NCBI RefSeq assembly: GCF_947179515.1
Contig: NC_067477.1
Coordinates: forward strand, 145,242,465-145,306,464
Direction of reading: 5' to 3'
Length of the DNA: 64,000 bases
Origin: Apodemus sylvaticus
Lineage: Eukaryota > Chordata > Mammalia > Rodentia > Muridae
The notes beneath the pieces were generated by a model. The model was given only the letters and a program-made list of their open reading frames with translations. It did not search any database and had not been told where the DNA came from. Each line of letters opens with the position of its first letter. Position 1 is the stretch's first letter. A program made the translations under genes and the position numbers. Shown here one piece after another: positions 1 to 12,008 of the stretch.

Positions 1-2667
1 CACATTGTAACTCGAAAAGATTTGGAGTGGCATGTACGTCTAAACGTGTAGCCTCAAAAGAGAACCCACAGGAGAATTTTTGTTTGTTAAAATTTGTCAG
101 AAATCCATGTTTTAAGGAAATCACTCATCGTGCGAAATTATCTTGTTTTTCCTAAACAACACGTTTTAACTCGAAAAGCTTTGATGTTGCGTGTATGTCT
201 AAGCGTGTAGCCTCAAAAGAGAACGCACAGGAGAGTTTTCTCTCGAAAGAACATGTAAGAATAACACATTATAAGGAAATACAGTTTTGCAGAGTAAAGA
301 CAAATACGTATGTATTTGAAACACTCTATGAGAAGAAATAACGCATCGTAAAAGATTAGTTTGTATCTCCTAAACAACACGTAACTCGGAAAGAATTGGT
401 GTGGCATGTACGTCTAAACGTGTAGCCCCAAAAGAGAACCCACAGGAGAATTTTCTTTCGTCAAAATTTGTCAGAAAACCACTTAAGGAAATCCCGCATC
501 ATGCGAAACTATCTTATTTTTCCTAAAGAACACATTGTAACTCGAACGTCTTTGGTGTTGCGTGTATGTCTAAGCATGTAGCCTCAAAAGATAACGCACA
601 GGAGAGATTTCTCTCGAACGAGTATGTAAGAATACCACGCTATATGGAAATACATTGTGGCAAATAAAAGATAAATACGTTCCTTTTGGAAACACTTAAA
701 CTTTACAAGAAGATATAAAGCATCGTAAAAAATTAGCTTGTATCTCCTAAACAACACGTTGTAACTCGAAAACATTTGGTGTGGCGTGTACGTCTAAACG
801 TTTAGCCTCAAATGAAAACCCACAGGAGAATTTTCTTTCCTCAAAATTTGTCCTAAAACCACGTTTTAAGGAATTCCCGCATCATGAGAAATTATCTTGT
901 TTTTCCTAAACAACACGTTCTAACTCGAAATGCTTTGGTGTTGCGTGTATGTCTAAGCGTGTAGCCTCAAAAGAGAATGCACAGGAGAGTTTTCTCTCGA
1001 AAGAATATGTACGAATACCATGTTATAAGGAAATACAGTGTTGTAGAGTAAAGAGAAATACGTACATATTGGAAACACTTTAGGAGAAGAAATAACGCAT
1101 CGTACAAAATTAGCTTGTATCTCCTAAACAACACGTTGTAACTCGGAAAGATTTGGTGTGGCGTGCACGTCTAAATGTGTAGCCTCAAAAGAGAACACAC
1201 AGGAGAGTTTTCTCTCGAAAGAATATGTAAGAATACCACGTTATAAGGAAATACAGTGTTGCAGAGTAGAGGCAAATACATACGTATTGGAAACACTTAA
1301 ACTTTACGAGAAGAAATAATTCATTGTAAAAAAATTAGCTTGTATCTCCTAAACAACAAGTTGCAACTCAAAAAGATTTTGTGTGGCGTGTAGTCTAAAT
1401 GTGTAGCCTCAAAAGAGAACCCACAGGAGAATTTTCTTATGTCAAAATTTGTCAGAAATTCACGTTTTAAGGAAATCCTGCATCGTGCGAAATTATCTTG
1501 TTTTTCCTAATCCACACGTTGTAACTCAAAAAGCTTTGGTGTTGCGTGTATTTCTAAGCGTGCAGCCTCCAAAGAGAACACACAGGATAGTTTTCTCTCG
1601 AAAGAATATATAAGAATACCACGTTATAAGGAAATACAGTGTTGCAGAGTAAAGACAAATATGTATGTATTGGAAACCCTTAAACTTTACGAGATGAAAT
1701 AAAGCATCGTACAAAATTAGCTTGTATCTCCTAAACAACACGTGGTAACTCGAAAAGATTTGGTGTGGCCTGTACGTCTAAACGTGTAGCCTCAAAAGAG
1801 AACCCACAGGACAATTTTCTTTCTTCTAAATTTGTCAGAAAACCACGTTTTAAGGAAATCCTGCATCGTGAGAAATTATCTTGTTCTTCCTAAACAACAC
1901 GTTGTCACTCAAAAAGCTTTGGTGTTGGGTGTATGTCTAAGCGTGTAGCCCCAAAAGAGAACGCACAGGTAAGTTTTCTCTCGAAAGAATATGTAAGAAT
2001 ACCACGTTATAAGGACATACAGTGTGGCAGAGTAAAGACAAATACGTACATATTGGAAACACTTTATGAGAGAAATTACGCATCTTGCAAAATTAGCTTG
2101 TATCTCCTAAACAATACGTTGTAACTCAAAAAGATTTGGTGTGGCATGTACGTCTAAACATGTAGCCTCAAAAGAGAACCCACAGGAGAGTTTTCTTTCG
2201 TCAAAATTTGTCAGAAAACCATGTTTTAATGAAATCCCGCATCGTGCGAAATCATCTTGTTTTTCCTAAACAACACGTTGTAACTCGAAAAGCTTTGGTG
2301 TTGCGTGTATTTCTAAGCGTGTAGTCTCAAAAGAGAACGCAAAGGAGAGTTTTTTCTCGAAAGAATATGTAAGAATACCACGTTATTAGGAAATAAAGTG
2401 TTGCAGAGTAAAGACAAATACTTAAGCATTGGAAACACTTTACGAGAAGAAATAACGCATCATACAAAATTAGCTTGTATCTCCTAAACAACATGTTGTA
2501 ACTTAAAAAGATTTGGTGTGGCCTGTACGTCTAAACGTGTAGCCTCAAAGGAGAACCCATAGGAGAATTTTCTTTGGTCAAAATTTGTCATAAAACCACG
2601 TATTAAGGAAATCCCGCATCGTGCAAAATTATCTTGATTTTCCTAAACAACACGTTGTAACTCAAAA
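1..2667 (-). repeat. Satellite array block R1, reverse orientation, family I
   Basis: About seven tandem copies of the ~377-bp A/B satellite unit, read on the minus strand (the unit start appears here as its complement ending in ...GATTTGGTGTG). A halves carry both the long form, with an extra TTTAAG near the middle, and the short form. Copies near the right end resemble those at 50.4-54.6 kb, for example the variant with GTAGCCCC at about 1947, seen again at about 51774 and 53287. There is no gene. Short open frames here are chance readings of the repeat. The left end is cut by the window edge. Confidence 0.93.
492..2251 (-). other. CENP-B boxes in block R1 (2 intact)
   Basis: Two complete matches to NTTCGNNNNANNCGGGN on the minus strand, at 492-508 and 2235-2251. 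The other B halves in this block have one changed core base, for example CCTG for CCCG near 1475 or CAAA for CGAA near 2610. Confidence 0.8.
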
Positions 2668-2769
2668 AGGGATTTCCTTAAAACGTGGTTTTCTGTCAAA
2701 TTTTGCGAAATAAAATTATCCTGTGGGTTGTCTTTTGAGGCTACACGTTTAGACGTACACACCACACCA
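2517..2769. other. Orientation switch 1 with inverted-repeat arms
   Basis: A reverse B half (to about 2667) is followed by a forward B half that lacks its first ~50 bp. The result is an inverted repeat of about 100-bp arms, 2517-2617 and 2668-2769, around a 50-bp centre. The arms pair with several mismatches (GGAAATCCC on the left against GGGATTTCC on the right). Confidence 0.85.
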
Positions 2770-2904
2770 AAACTAATTTTGTACGATGCCTATTTCTTCT
2801 CGTAAAGTTTAAGTGTTTCCAATAAGTACGTATTTGTCTTTACACTGCAACATTGTATTTCCTTATAACGTGGTATTCTTACATATTCTTTCGAGAGAAA
2901 ACTC

Positions 2905-2945
2905 TCCTGTGCGTTCATTTCGAGTTACAACATGTTGTTTAGGAC
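2905..2945 (+). other. Hybrid unit, A joined to A
   Basis: The A-half end (CTCCTGTGCGTTC) jumps straight to ATTTCGAGTTACAAC, the start of the next A half, so a whole B half is missing here. Confidence 0.75.
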
Positions 2946-3049
2946 ATACAAGCTAATTTTGCAAGATGCGTTATTTCTCTCATAAAGTGTTTCCAATAAG
3001 TACGTATTTGTCTTTGCTCTGCAACACTGTATTTCCTTATAACGTGGTA

Positions 3050-6000
3050 TTCTTTCATATTCTTTGGAGAGAAAACTCTCCTGTGCGTTCTCTTTTGAGG
3101 CTACATGCTTTGACATACACGTAACACCAAAGCTTTTCGAGTTACAATGCGTTGTTTAGGAAAAACAAGATAAATTAGAACGATGCGGGGTTTCCTTAAA
3201 ATGTGGTTCTCTTACAAATTTTGAGGAAAGAAAATACTCCTGTGGGTTCTCTTTTGAGGCTACACATTTAGCCGTACATGCCACACCAAATCTTTTCGAG
3301 TTACAATGTGTTGTTTAGGAGATACAAGCTAATTTTTTACAATGCGTTATTTCTTCTCATAAAGTTTAAGTGTTTCCATTACGTACATATTTGCCTTTAC
3401 TCTGCATCACTGTATTTCCTTATAACGTGGTTTTCTTGCACATTCTTTCGATAGAAAACTCTCCTGTGCATTCTCCTTTGAGGCTACATGCTTAGACATA
3501 CACGCAACACCAAAGCTTTTCGAGTTACAACGTGTTGTTTATGAAAAACAACATAATTTCACACGATGCGGGATTTCCTTAAAACGTGGTTTTCTGACAA
3601 ATTTTGACGAAATAAAACTCTCCTGTGGGTACTCTTTTGAGGCTACACGTTTAAACATACACGCCACACCAAATCTTTTCGAGTTACAACGTGTTGTTTA
3701 GGACATACAAGCTAATTTGGCAAGATGCGTTATTTCTCTTATAAAGTGTTTCCAATATGTACGTATTTGTCTTTACTCTGCAACACTGTTATTTCCTTAT
3801 AACGTGGTATCCTTACATATTCTTTCGAGAGAAAACTCTCCTGTGCGTTCTCTTTTGAGGCTACACGCGTAGACATACACGCAACACCAAAGCTTTTCGA
3901 GTTACAACATGTTGTTTAGGAAAAACAAGATAATTTAGCACGATGCGGGATTTCCTTAAAACGTGGTTTTCTGACAAATTTTGACGAAAGAAAATTCTCC
4001 TGTGGGTTCTCCTTTGAGGCTAAACATTTAGACATACACGCCACACCAAATCTTTTTGAGTTATATCGTGTTGTTTAGGAGATACAAGCTAATATTGTAC
4101 CATGCATTATTTCTTCTCGTAAAGTGTTTCCCTTACTTACGTATTTGTCTTTACTCTGCAGCACTGTGTTTCTTTATAACGTGGTATTCTTTCATATTCT
4201 TTCGAGAGAAACCTCTCCTGTGCGTTCTCCTTTGAGGCTACATGCTTAGACATACATGCAACACCAAAGCTTTTCTAGTTACAATGTGTTGTTTATGAAA
4301 AACAAGATAATTTCGCACAATGCGGGATTTCCTTAAAACGTGGTTTTCTGAAAAATTTTGACGAAAGAAAATTCTACTGGGGGTTCTCTTTGGAGGCTAC
4401 ACGTTTAGACATACACAGCACACCAAATGTTTTCAAGTTACAACGTGTTGTTTAGGACATACAAGCTAATTTTGCATGATGCGTTATTTCTCTCATAAAG
4501 TGTTTCCAATACATATGTATTTGTCTTTACTTTGCAACCCTGTATTTCCTTATAACGTGGTATTCTTACTTTTTCTTTCGAGAGAAAACTCTCCTGTGCG
4601 TTCTCTTTTGAGGCTATACGCTTAGATATACACACAACACCTAAGCTTTGCGAGTTAAAACGTGTTGTTTAGGAAGAACAAGATAATTTCTCACAATGCG
4701 GGATTTCCTTAAAACTTGGTTTTCTGACAAATTTTGAAGAAAGAAAATTGTCCTGTGGGTTCTCTTTTGAGGCTACACGTTTAGACGTACAGGCCACACC
4801 AAATCCTTTCGAGTAACAACTTAGGAGTTACAAGCTAATTTTGTACGATGCTTTATTTCATCTCGTAAAGTTTAAGGGTTTCCAATATGTATGTTTTTGT
4901 CTTTACTCAGCAACACTGTACTTCCTTATAAAGTGGTATTCTTACCTATTCTTTCGAGAGAAAACTCTCCTGTGCGTTCTCTTTTGAGGCTACATGCTTT
5001 GACATACACGCAACACCAAAGCTTTTCGACTTACAATGTGTTGTTTAGGAAAAACCAGATAATTTAGCACGATGCGGGATTTCCTTAAAAGGTGGTTTTC
5101 TGACAAATTTTGACGAAAGAAAATACTCCTGTGGGTTCTCTTTTGAGGCTACACATTTAGACGTAACCGCCACACCAAATCTTTTCGAGTTACAACGTGT
5201 TGTTTAGGAGATACAAGCTAATATTTTACGATGCGTTATTTCTTCTCATAAAGTTTAAGTGTTTCCATTACCTACATATTTGCCTTTACTCTGCAACACT
5301 GTATTTCCTTATAACGTGGTATTCTTGCATATTCTTTCGATAGAAAACTCTCCGGTGCATTCTCCTTTGAAGCTACATGCTTAGACATACACGCAACATC
5401 AAAGCTTTTCGAGTTACAACGTGTTGTTTAGGGAAAACAACATAATTTCGCACGATGCTGGATTTCCTTAAAACGTGGTTTTCTGAAAAATTTTGACGAA
5501 ATAAAACTCTCCTGTGGGTACTCTTTTGAGGCTACACGTTTAGACGTACACGCCACACCAAATCTTTTCGAGTTACAACGTGTTGTTTAGGACATACAAG
5601 CTAATTTGGCAAGATGCGTTATTTCTCTCATAAAGTGTTTCCAATATGTACGTATTTGTCTTTACTCTGCAACACTGTTATTTCCTTATAACGTGGTATC
5701 CTTACATATTCTTTCGAGAGAAAACTCTCCTGTGCGTTCTCTTTTGAGGCTACACGCTTAGACATACACGCAACACCAAAGCTTTTCGAGGTACAACATG
5801 TTGTTTAGGAAAATCAAGATAATTTAGCACAATGCAGGATTTCCTTAAAACGTAGTTTTCTGACAAATTTTGACGAAAGAAAATTCTCCTATGGGTTCTC
5901 CTTTGAGGCTAAACGTTTAGATATACACGCCACACCAAATCCTTTTGAGTTATATCGTGTTGTTTAGGAGATACAAGTTAATTTTGTACCATGCATTATT

Positions 6001-6350
6001 TCTTCTCGTAAAGTGTTTCCCTTACTTAAGTATTTGTCTTTACTCTGCAGCAGTGTGTTTCCTTATAACGTGGTATTCTTACATATTCTTTCGAGAGAAA
6101 CCTCTCCTGTGCGTTCTCTTTTGAGGCTACACGCTTAGACATACATGCAACACCAAAACTTTTCGAGTTACAATGTGTTGTTTATGAAAAACAAGATAAT
6201 TTCGCACAATGCGGGATTTCCTTAAAACGTGGTTTTCTGAAAAATTTTGACGAAAGAAAATTCTACTGGGGGTTCTCTTTGGAGGCTACACGTTTAGACA
6301 TACACGGCACACCAAATGTTTTCAAGTTACAACGTGTTGTTTAGGAGATA
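3050..6350 (+). repeat. Higher-order repeat, 1889-bp period (5 units)
   Basis: Rare variants recur at a fixed offset of 1889 bp: ATGCTTTGACATAC at 3103 and 4992, AAAATACTCC at 3231 and 5120, and ATTCTACTGGGGG at 4371 and 6260. The run of units between them is also matched, so this is a tandem duplication of five satellite units. The start and end are estimated from where the match fades. Confidence 0.8.
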
Positions 6351-9300
6351 CAAGCTAATTTTTTACGATGCGTTATTTCTTCTCGTAAAGTGTTTCCAAT
6401 AGGTACATATTTGTCTTTACTCTGCAACACTGTATTTCCTTATAACGTGGTATTCTTACATATTCTTTCGAGAGAAAACTCTCCTGTGCCTTCTCTTTTG
6501 AGGCTACATGCTTAGACATACACGCAACACCAACGCTTTTCGAGTTACAATGTGTTGTTTATGAAGAACAAGATAATTTCTCACGATGTGGGATTTCCTT
6601 AAAACGTGGTTTTCTGACAAATTTTGACGAAAGAAAATTGTCCTGTGGTTCTCTTTTGAGGCTACACATTTAGACGTACACCCCACACCAAATCTTTTCG
6701 AGTTACAACGTGTTGTTTAGGAGATACAAGCTAATTTTGTATAATGCTTTATTTCATCTCATAAAGTTTAAGGGTTTCCAATACGTAAGTATTTGTCTTT
6801 ATTCTGCAACACTGTACTTCCTTATAACGTTGTATTCTTACATATTCTTTCGAGAGAAACCTCTCCTGTATGTTCTCTTTTGAGGCGACACGCTTAGACA
6901 TCCACGCAACACCAAAGATTTTCGAGTTACTACGTATTGTTTAGTAAAAACAAGATAATTTCGAACGGTGCTGGATTTCCTTAAAATGTGGTTTTCTGAA
7001 AATTTTGACGAAAGAAAATTCTCCTATGGGTTCTCTTTTGAGGCTACAGGTTTAGATGTACACGCCACACCAAATCTTTTCGAGTTACAATGTGTTTTTT
7101 AGGAGATACGAGCTAATTTTGTACAATGCTTTATTTCATCTCGTAAAGTACATATTTGTCTTTAATCTTCAACACTGTATTTCCTTATAACGTGGTATTC
7201 TTACATATTCTTTCGAAAGAAAACTCTCCTGTGTGTTCTCATTTGAGGCTACACGCTGAGAAATACACGCAACACAAAAGCTTTTCGAGTTACAACGTGT
7301 TGTTTAAGAAAAACAAGATAATTTCGCACGATGCGGGATTTCCTTAAAACTTGGTTTTTTGAAAATTTTGACGAAAGAAAATTCTCCTATGGGTTCTCTT
7401 TTGAAGCTACACGTTTACACGTACACGCCACACCAAATCTTTTCGAGTTACAATGGAGATACGAGCTAATTTTGTACGATGCTTTATTTCATCTCGTAAA
7501 GTTTAAGGGTTTCCAATACGTACGTATTTGTCTTTTCTCTGAAACACTGTATTTCCTTATAACGTGGTATTCTTACATATTCTTTTGAGAGAAAACTCTC
7601 CTGTGTGTTCTCTTTTGAGGCTACACGGTGAGACATACACGCAACACCAAACTTTTCGAGTTACAACGTGTTGTTTAGGAAAAACAAGATAATTTCGCAC
7701 GATGCAGGATTTCCTTAATACGTGGTTTTCTGACAAATAAGACCAAAGAAAATTCTCCTGTGGGTTCTCTTTTTGAGGCTACATGTTTAGACATACACGC
7801 CACACCAAATCTTTTCGAGTTACAACGTGTTGTTTAGGAGATACAAGCTAATTTTGTATGATGCGTTATTTCTTCTCGTAAAGTGTTTCCAATACGTATG
7901 TCTTTGTCTTTACTCTGCAACACTGTATTTCCTTATAACCTGGTATTCTTACATATTCTTTCGAGTGAAAACTCTCCTGTGTGTTCTCTTTTGAGGCTAT
8001 ACACTGAGACATACACGCAACACCAAAGCTTTTCGAGTTACAACGTGTTGTTTAGGAAAAACAAGATAATTTCGCAGGATGCGGGATTTCGTTAAAACGT
8101 GGTTTTCTGACAAATTTGACGAAAGAAAATTCTCCAGTGGGTTCTCTTTTGAGGCTAAACTTTTAGACGTACATGCCAAACCAAATGTGTTCGAGTTTCC
8201 ACTTGTTGTTTAGGAGATACAAGCTAATATTGTATGATGCTTAATTTCTTCTCGTAAAGTGTTTCCAATATGTACGTGTTTGTCTTTACTCTGCAATACT
8301 GTATTTCCTTATAACGTTGAATTCTTACATGTTCTATCGAGAGAAAACTCTCCTGTGCATTCTCTTTTGAGGCTACACGCTTAGACATACACGCAACACC
8401 AAAGCTTTTCGAGTTACCACGTGTTGTTTAGGAAAAACAAGATAATTTCGCACGATGCGGTATTTCCTTAAAACGTGGTTCTCTGACAAATTTTGACGAA
8501 AGAAAATTCTCCTTTGAGGCTACACGTTTAGACATACACGCCAAACCCAATCTTTTCGAGTTACCACGTGTTGTTTAGGAGATACAAGCTAATTTTTTCG
8601 ATTCGTTATTTCTTCTCGTAAAGTGTTCCCCATATATACTTATTTGTTTTTACTCTGCAAAATTGTATTTCCTAATAACGTGGTATTCTTTTCGAGTTAC
8701 AACGTGTTTTTTAGGAGATACAAGCTAATTTTGTACGAAGCGTTAATTCTTCTCGTAAGGTGTTTCCAATAGGTAAGTATTTGTCTTTACTCTGCAACAC
8801 TGTATTTCCTTATAACGTGGTATTCTTGCATATTCTTTCAAGAGAAAACTATCCTGTGCGTTCCCTTTTGGGGCTACACACTTAGACATACAGGCAACAC
8901 CAAAGCTTTTCTAGTTACAACGTGTTGTTTATGAATAAAAAGATAATTTCGCACGATGCGGGATTTCATTAAAACGTGGTTTCTGACAAATTTTGATGAA
9001 AGAAAATTCTCCTGATGGTTCTCTTTTGAGGCTATACGTTTAGACGTACACGACACACCAAATCCTTTCGAGTTACAACGTGTTGTTTAGGAGATACAAG
9101 CTAATTTTGTATGATGCGTTATTTCTTCTCGTAAAGTGTTTCCAATATGTACATATTTGTCTTTATTCTGCAAAATTGTATTTCCATATAACGTGGCATT
9201 CTTACATATTCTTTCGAGAGAAAACTCTCCTGTGCCTTCTCTTTTGAGGCTGCACGCTTAGACATACACGCAACACTAAAGCTTTTCGAGTTGCAACATG

Positions 9301-12008
9301 TTTTTTAGGAAAAAGAAGATGATTTCGCACGATGCAGGATTTCCTTAAAACGTGGTTTTCTGAAAAATTTTAACGAAAGAAAATTCTCCTGTGGGTTCTC
9401 TTTTGAGGCTACACATTTAGACGTACACACCACACCAAATCCTTTAGAGTTATAACGTGTTGTTTAGGAGATACAAGCTAATTTTGTACGATGTCTTTTT
9501 TCTTCTCGGAAAATTTAAGTGTTTCCAATAAGTATGTATTTGTCTTTACTCTACAACACTGTATTTCCTTATAACGTGGTATTCTTACATATTCTTTCGA
9601 GGAAAAACTCTCCTGTGCGTTCTCTTTTGAGGCTACACGCTTAGACATACACGCAACACCAAAGCTTTTCGAGTTACAACGTGTTGTTCAGGAAAAACAA
9701 GATAATTTCACACGATGCGGGATTTCCTTAAAACGTGGTTTTCTGACAAATTTTGATAAAAGAAAACTCTCCTGTTGGTTCTCTTTTGAGGATACACGTT
9801 TAGACGTACACGCCACACCAAATCTTTTCGAGTTACAACATGTTGTTTAGGACATACAAGCTAATTTTGCAAGATGAGTTATTTCTCTCATAAAGTGTTT
9901 CCAATACGTACGTATTTGTCTTTACTCTGCAACACTGTATTTCCTTATAATGTGGTATTCTTATGTATTCTTTAGAGAGAAAACTCTCCTATGAGTTCTC
10001 TTTTGGGGCTACACGCTTAGACATACACCCAACACCAAAGCTTTTCTAGTTAAAACGTGTTGTTTAGGAAGAACAAGATAATTTATCACGATGCGGGATT
10101 TCCTTAAAACGTGGTTTTCTGACGAATTTTGACGAAAGAAAATTGTCCTGTGGGTTCTCTTTTGAGGCTACACGTTTAGACGTACACGCCACACCAAATC
10201 TTTTCGAGTTACAACGTGTTATTTAGGAGATACAAGCTTATTTTGTACGATGCTTTATTTCATCTCGTAAAGTTTAAGAGTTTCCAATACATACGTATTT
10301 GTCTTTACTCTGCAACACTGTATTTCCTTATAACGTGGTATTCTTTCTTATTCTTTTGAGAGAAAACTCTCCTGTGCATTCTCTTTTGAGGCTACACGCT
10401 TAGACATACACGCAACAGCAAAGCTTTTCGAGTTACAACATGTTGTTTAGGAAGAACAAGATAATTTCCCACGATGCGAGATTTCCTTAAAACGTGGTGT
10501 TCTGACAAATTTTGATGAAAGAAAATTCTCCTGTGGGTTCTCTTTTGAGGATACACGTTTAGACGTACACGCCACACCAAATCATTTTGAGTTACACCAT
10601 GCTGTTTAGGAGATACAAGCTAATATTTTTACGATGCGTTATTTCTTCTCGTAAAGTTTAAGTGTTTCTAATACATATGTATTTGCCTTTTCTCTGCAAC
10701 ACTGTATTTCCTTATAACGTGGTATTCTTACATATTCTTTCGAGAGAAAACTCTCCTGTGCGTTCTCTTTTGAGGCTACAGGATTAGACATACAGACAAC
10801 ACCAAAGCTTTTCGAGTTACAATGTGTTGTTTAGGAAAAACAAGATAATTTAGCACGATGCGGGATTTCCTTAAAACGTGGTTTTCTGACAAATTTTGAC
10901 GAAAGAAAATACTCCTGAGGGTTCTCTTTTGAGGCTACACCTTTAGACGTACACGCCACACCAAATCTTTTCGAGTTACAACGTGTTGTTTAGGAGATAC
11001 AAGCTAATTTTGTACGATGCGTTCTTCCTTCTCGTAAAGTTTAAGTGTTTCCAATAAGTACGTATTTGTCTTTATTCTGCAACACTGTATTTCCTTATAA
11101 CGAGGTATTCTTACATATTCTTTCGAGAGAAAACTCTCCTGTGTGTTCTCTTTTGAGGCTACATGCTTAGACATACACGCAACACCAAAGCTTTTCGAGT
11201 TAAAACGTGTTGTTTAGGAAGAACAAGATAATTTCTCACGATGCGGGATTTCTTTAAAACGTGGTTTTCTGACAAATTTTGACGAAAGAATATTGTCCTG
11301 TGGGTTCACTTTTGAGGCTACACGTTTAGATGTACACGCCACACCAAAACTTTTCGAGTTACAACGTGTTGTTTAGGAGATACAAGCTAATTTTGTAATA
11401 TGATTTATTTCATCTCCTAAAGTTTAAGGGTTTCCAATACGTAACTATTTGTCATTATTCTGCAACAGTGTACTTCCTTATAACGTGGTATTCTTACATA
11501 TTCTTTCGAGAGAAAACTCTCCTGTGTGTTCTCTTTTGGGGCTACACGCATAGACATACACACAACACCAAAGCTTTTCCAGTTACAATGCGTTGTTTAG
11601 GAAAAACAAGATAATTTTGCACAATGCGGGATTTCCTTAATACGTGGTTTTCTGACATATTTTGACCAAAGAAAATTCTCCTGTGGGTTCTCTTTTGAGG
11701 CTACACGTTTAGACGTTCACGCCACACCAAATCTTTTCGAGTTACATCGTGTTGTTTAGGAGATACAAGCTAATAATTTACGATGCGTTATTTCTTCTCA
11801 TAAACTTTTTCCAATAAGTACGTATTTATCTTTATTCTGCAACACTGTATTTCCTTATAACGTGGTATTCTTACATATTCTTTCGAGAGAAAACTCTCTT
11901 GTGTGCTCTCTTTTGAGTCTACATGCTTAGACATACACGCAACACCAAAGTTTTTCAAGTTACAACATGTTGTTTAGGAAAAACAAGATAATTTCGCACG
12001 ATGCGGGA
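4311..12008 (+). other. CENP-B boxes in family I of block F1 (6 intact)
   Basis: Intact 17-bp boxes at 4311-4327, 6200-6216, 7322-7338, 8070-8086, 8947-8963 and 11992-12008. Most B halves between them carry family-wide broken versions (TTAGCACGATGCGGG, TTCTCACGATGCGGG, TTCACACGATGCGGG or ...GATGCAGG). No intact box occurs between 12008 and 16919. Confidence 0.8.
8680..8715 (+). other. Hybrid unit with internal deletion
   Basis: An A half stops at GTGGTATTCTT and continues with TTCGAGTTACAACG of a following A half. This removes the end of A and all of B. TTCTT/TTCGAG similarity between the two sites may have guided the join. The matching region at 54.9 kb keeps the full sequence. Confidence 0.75.
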
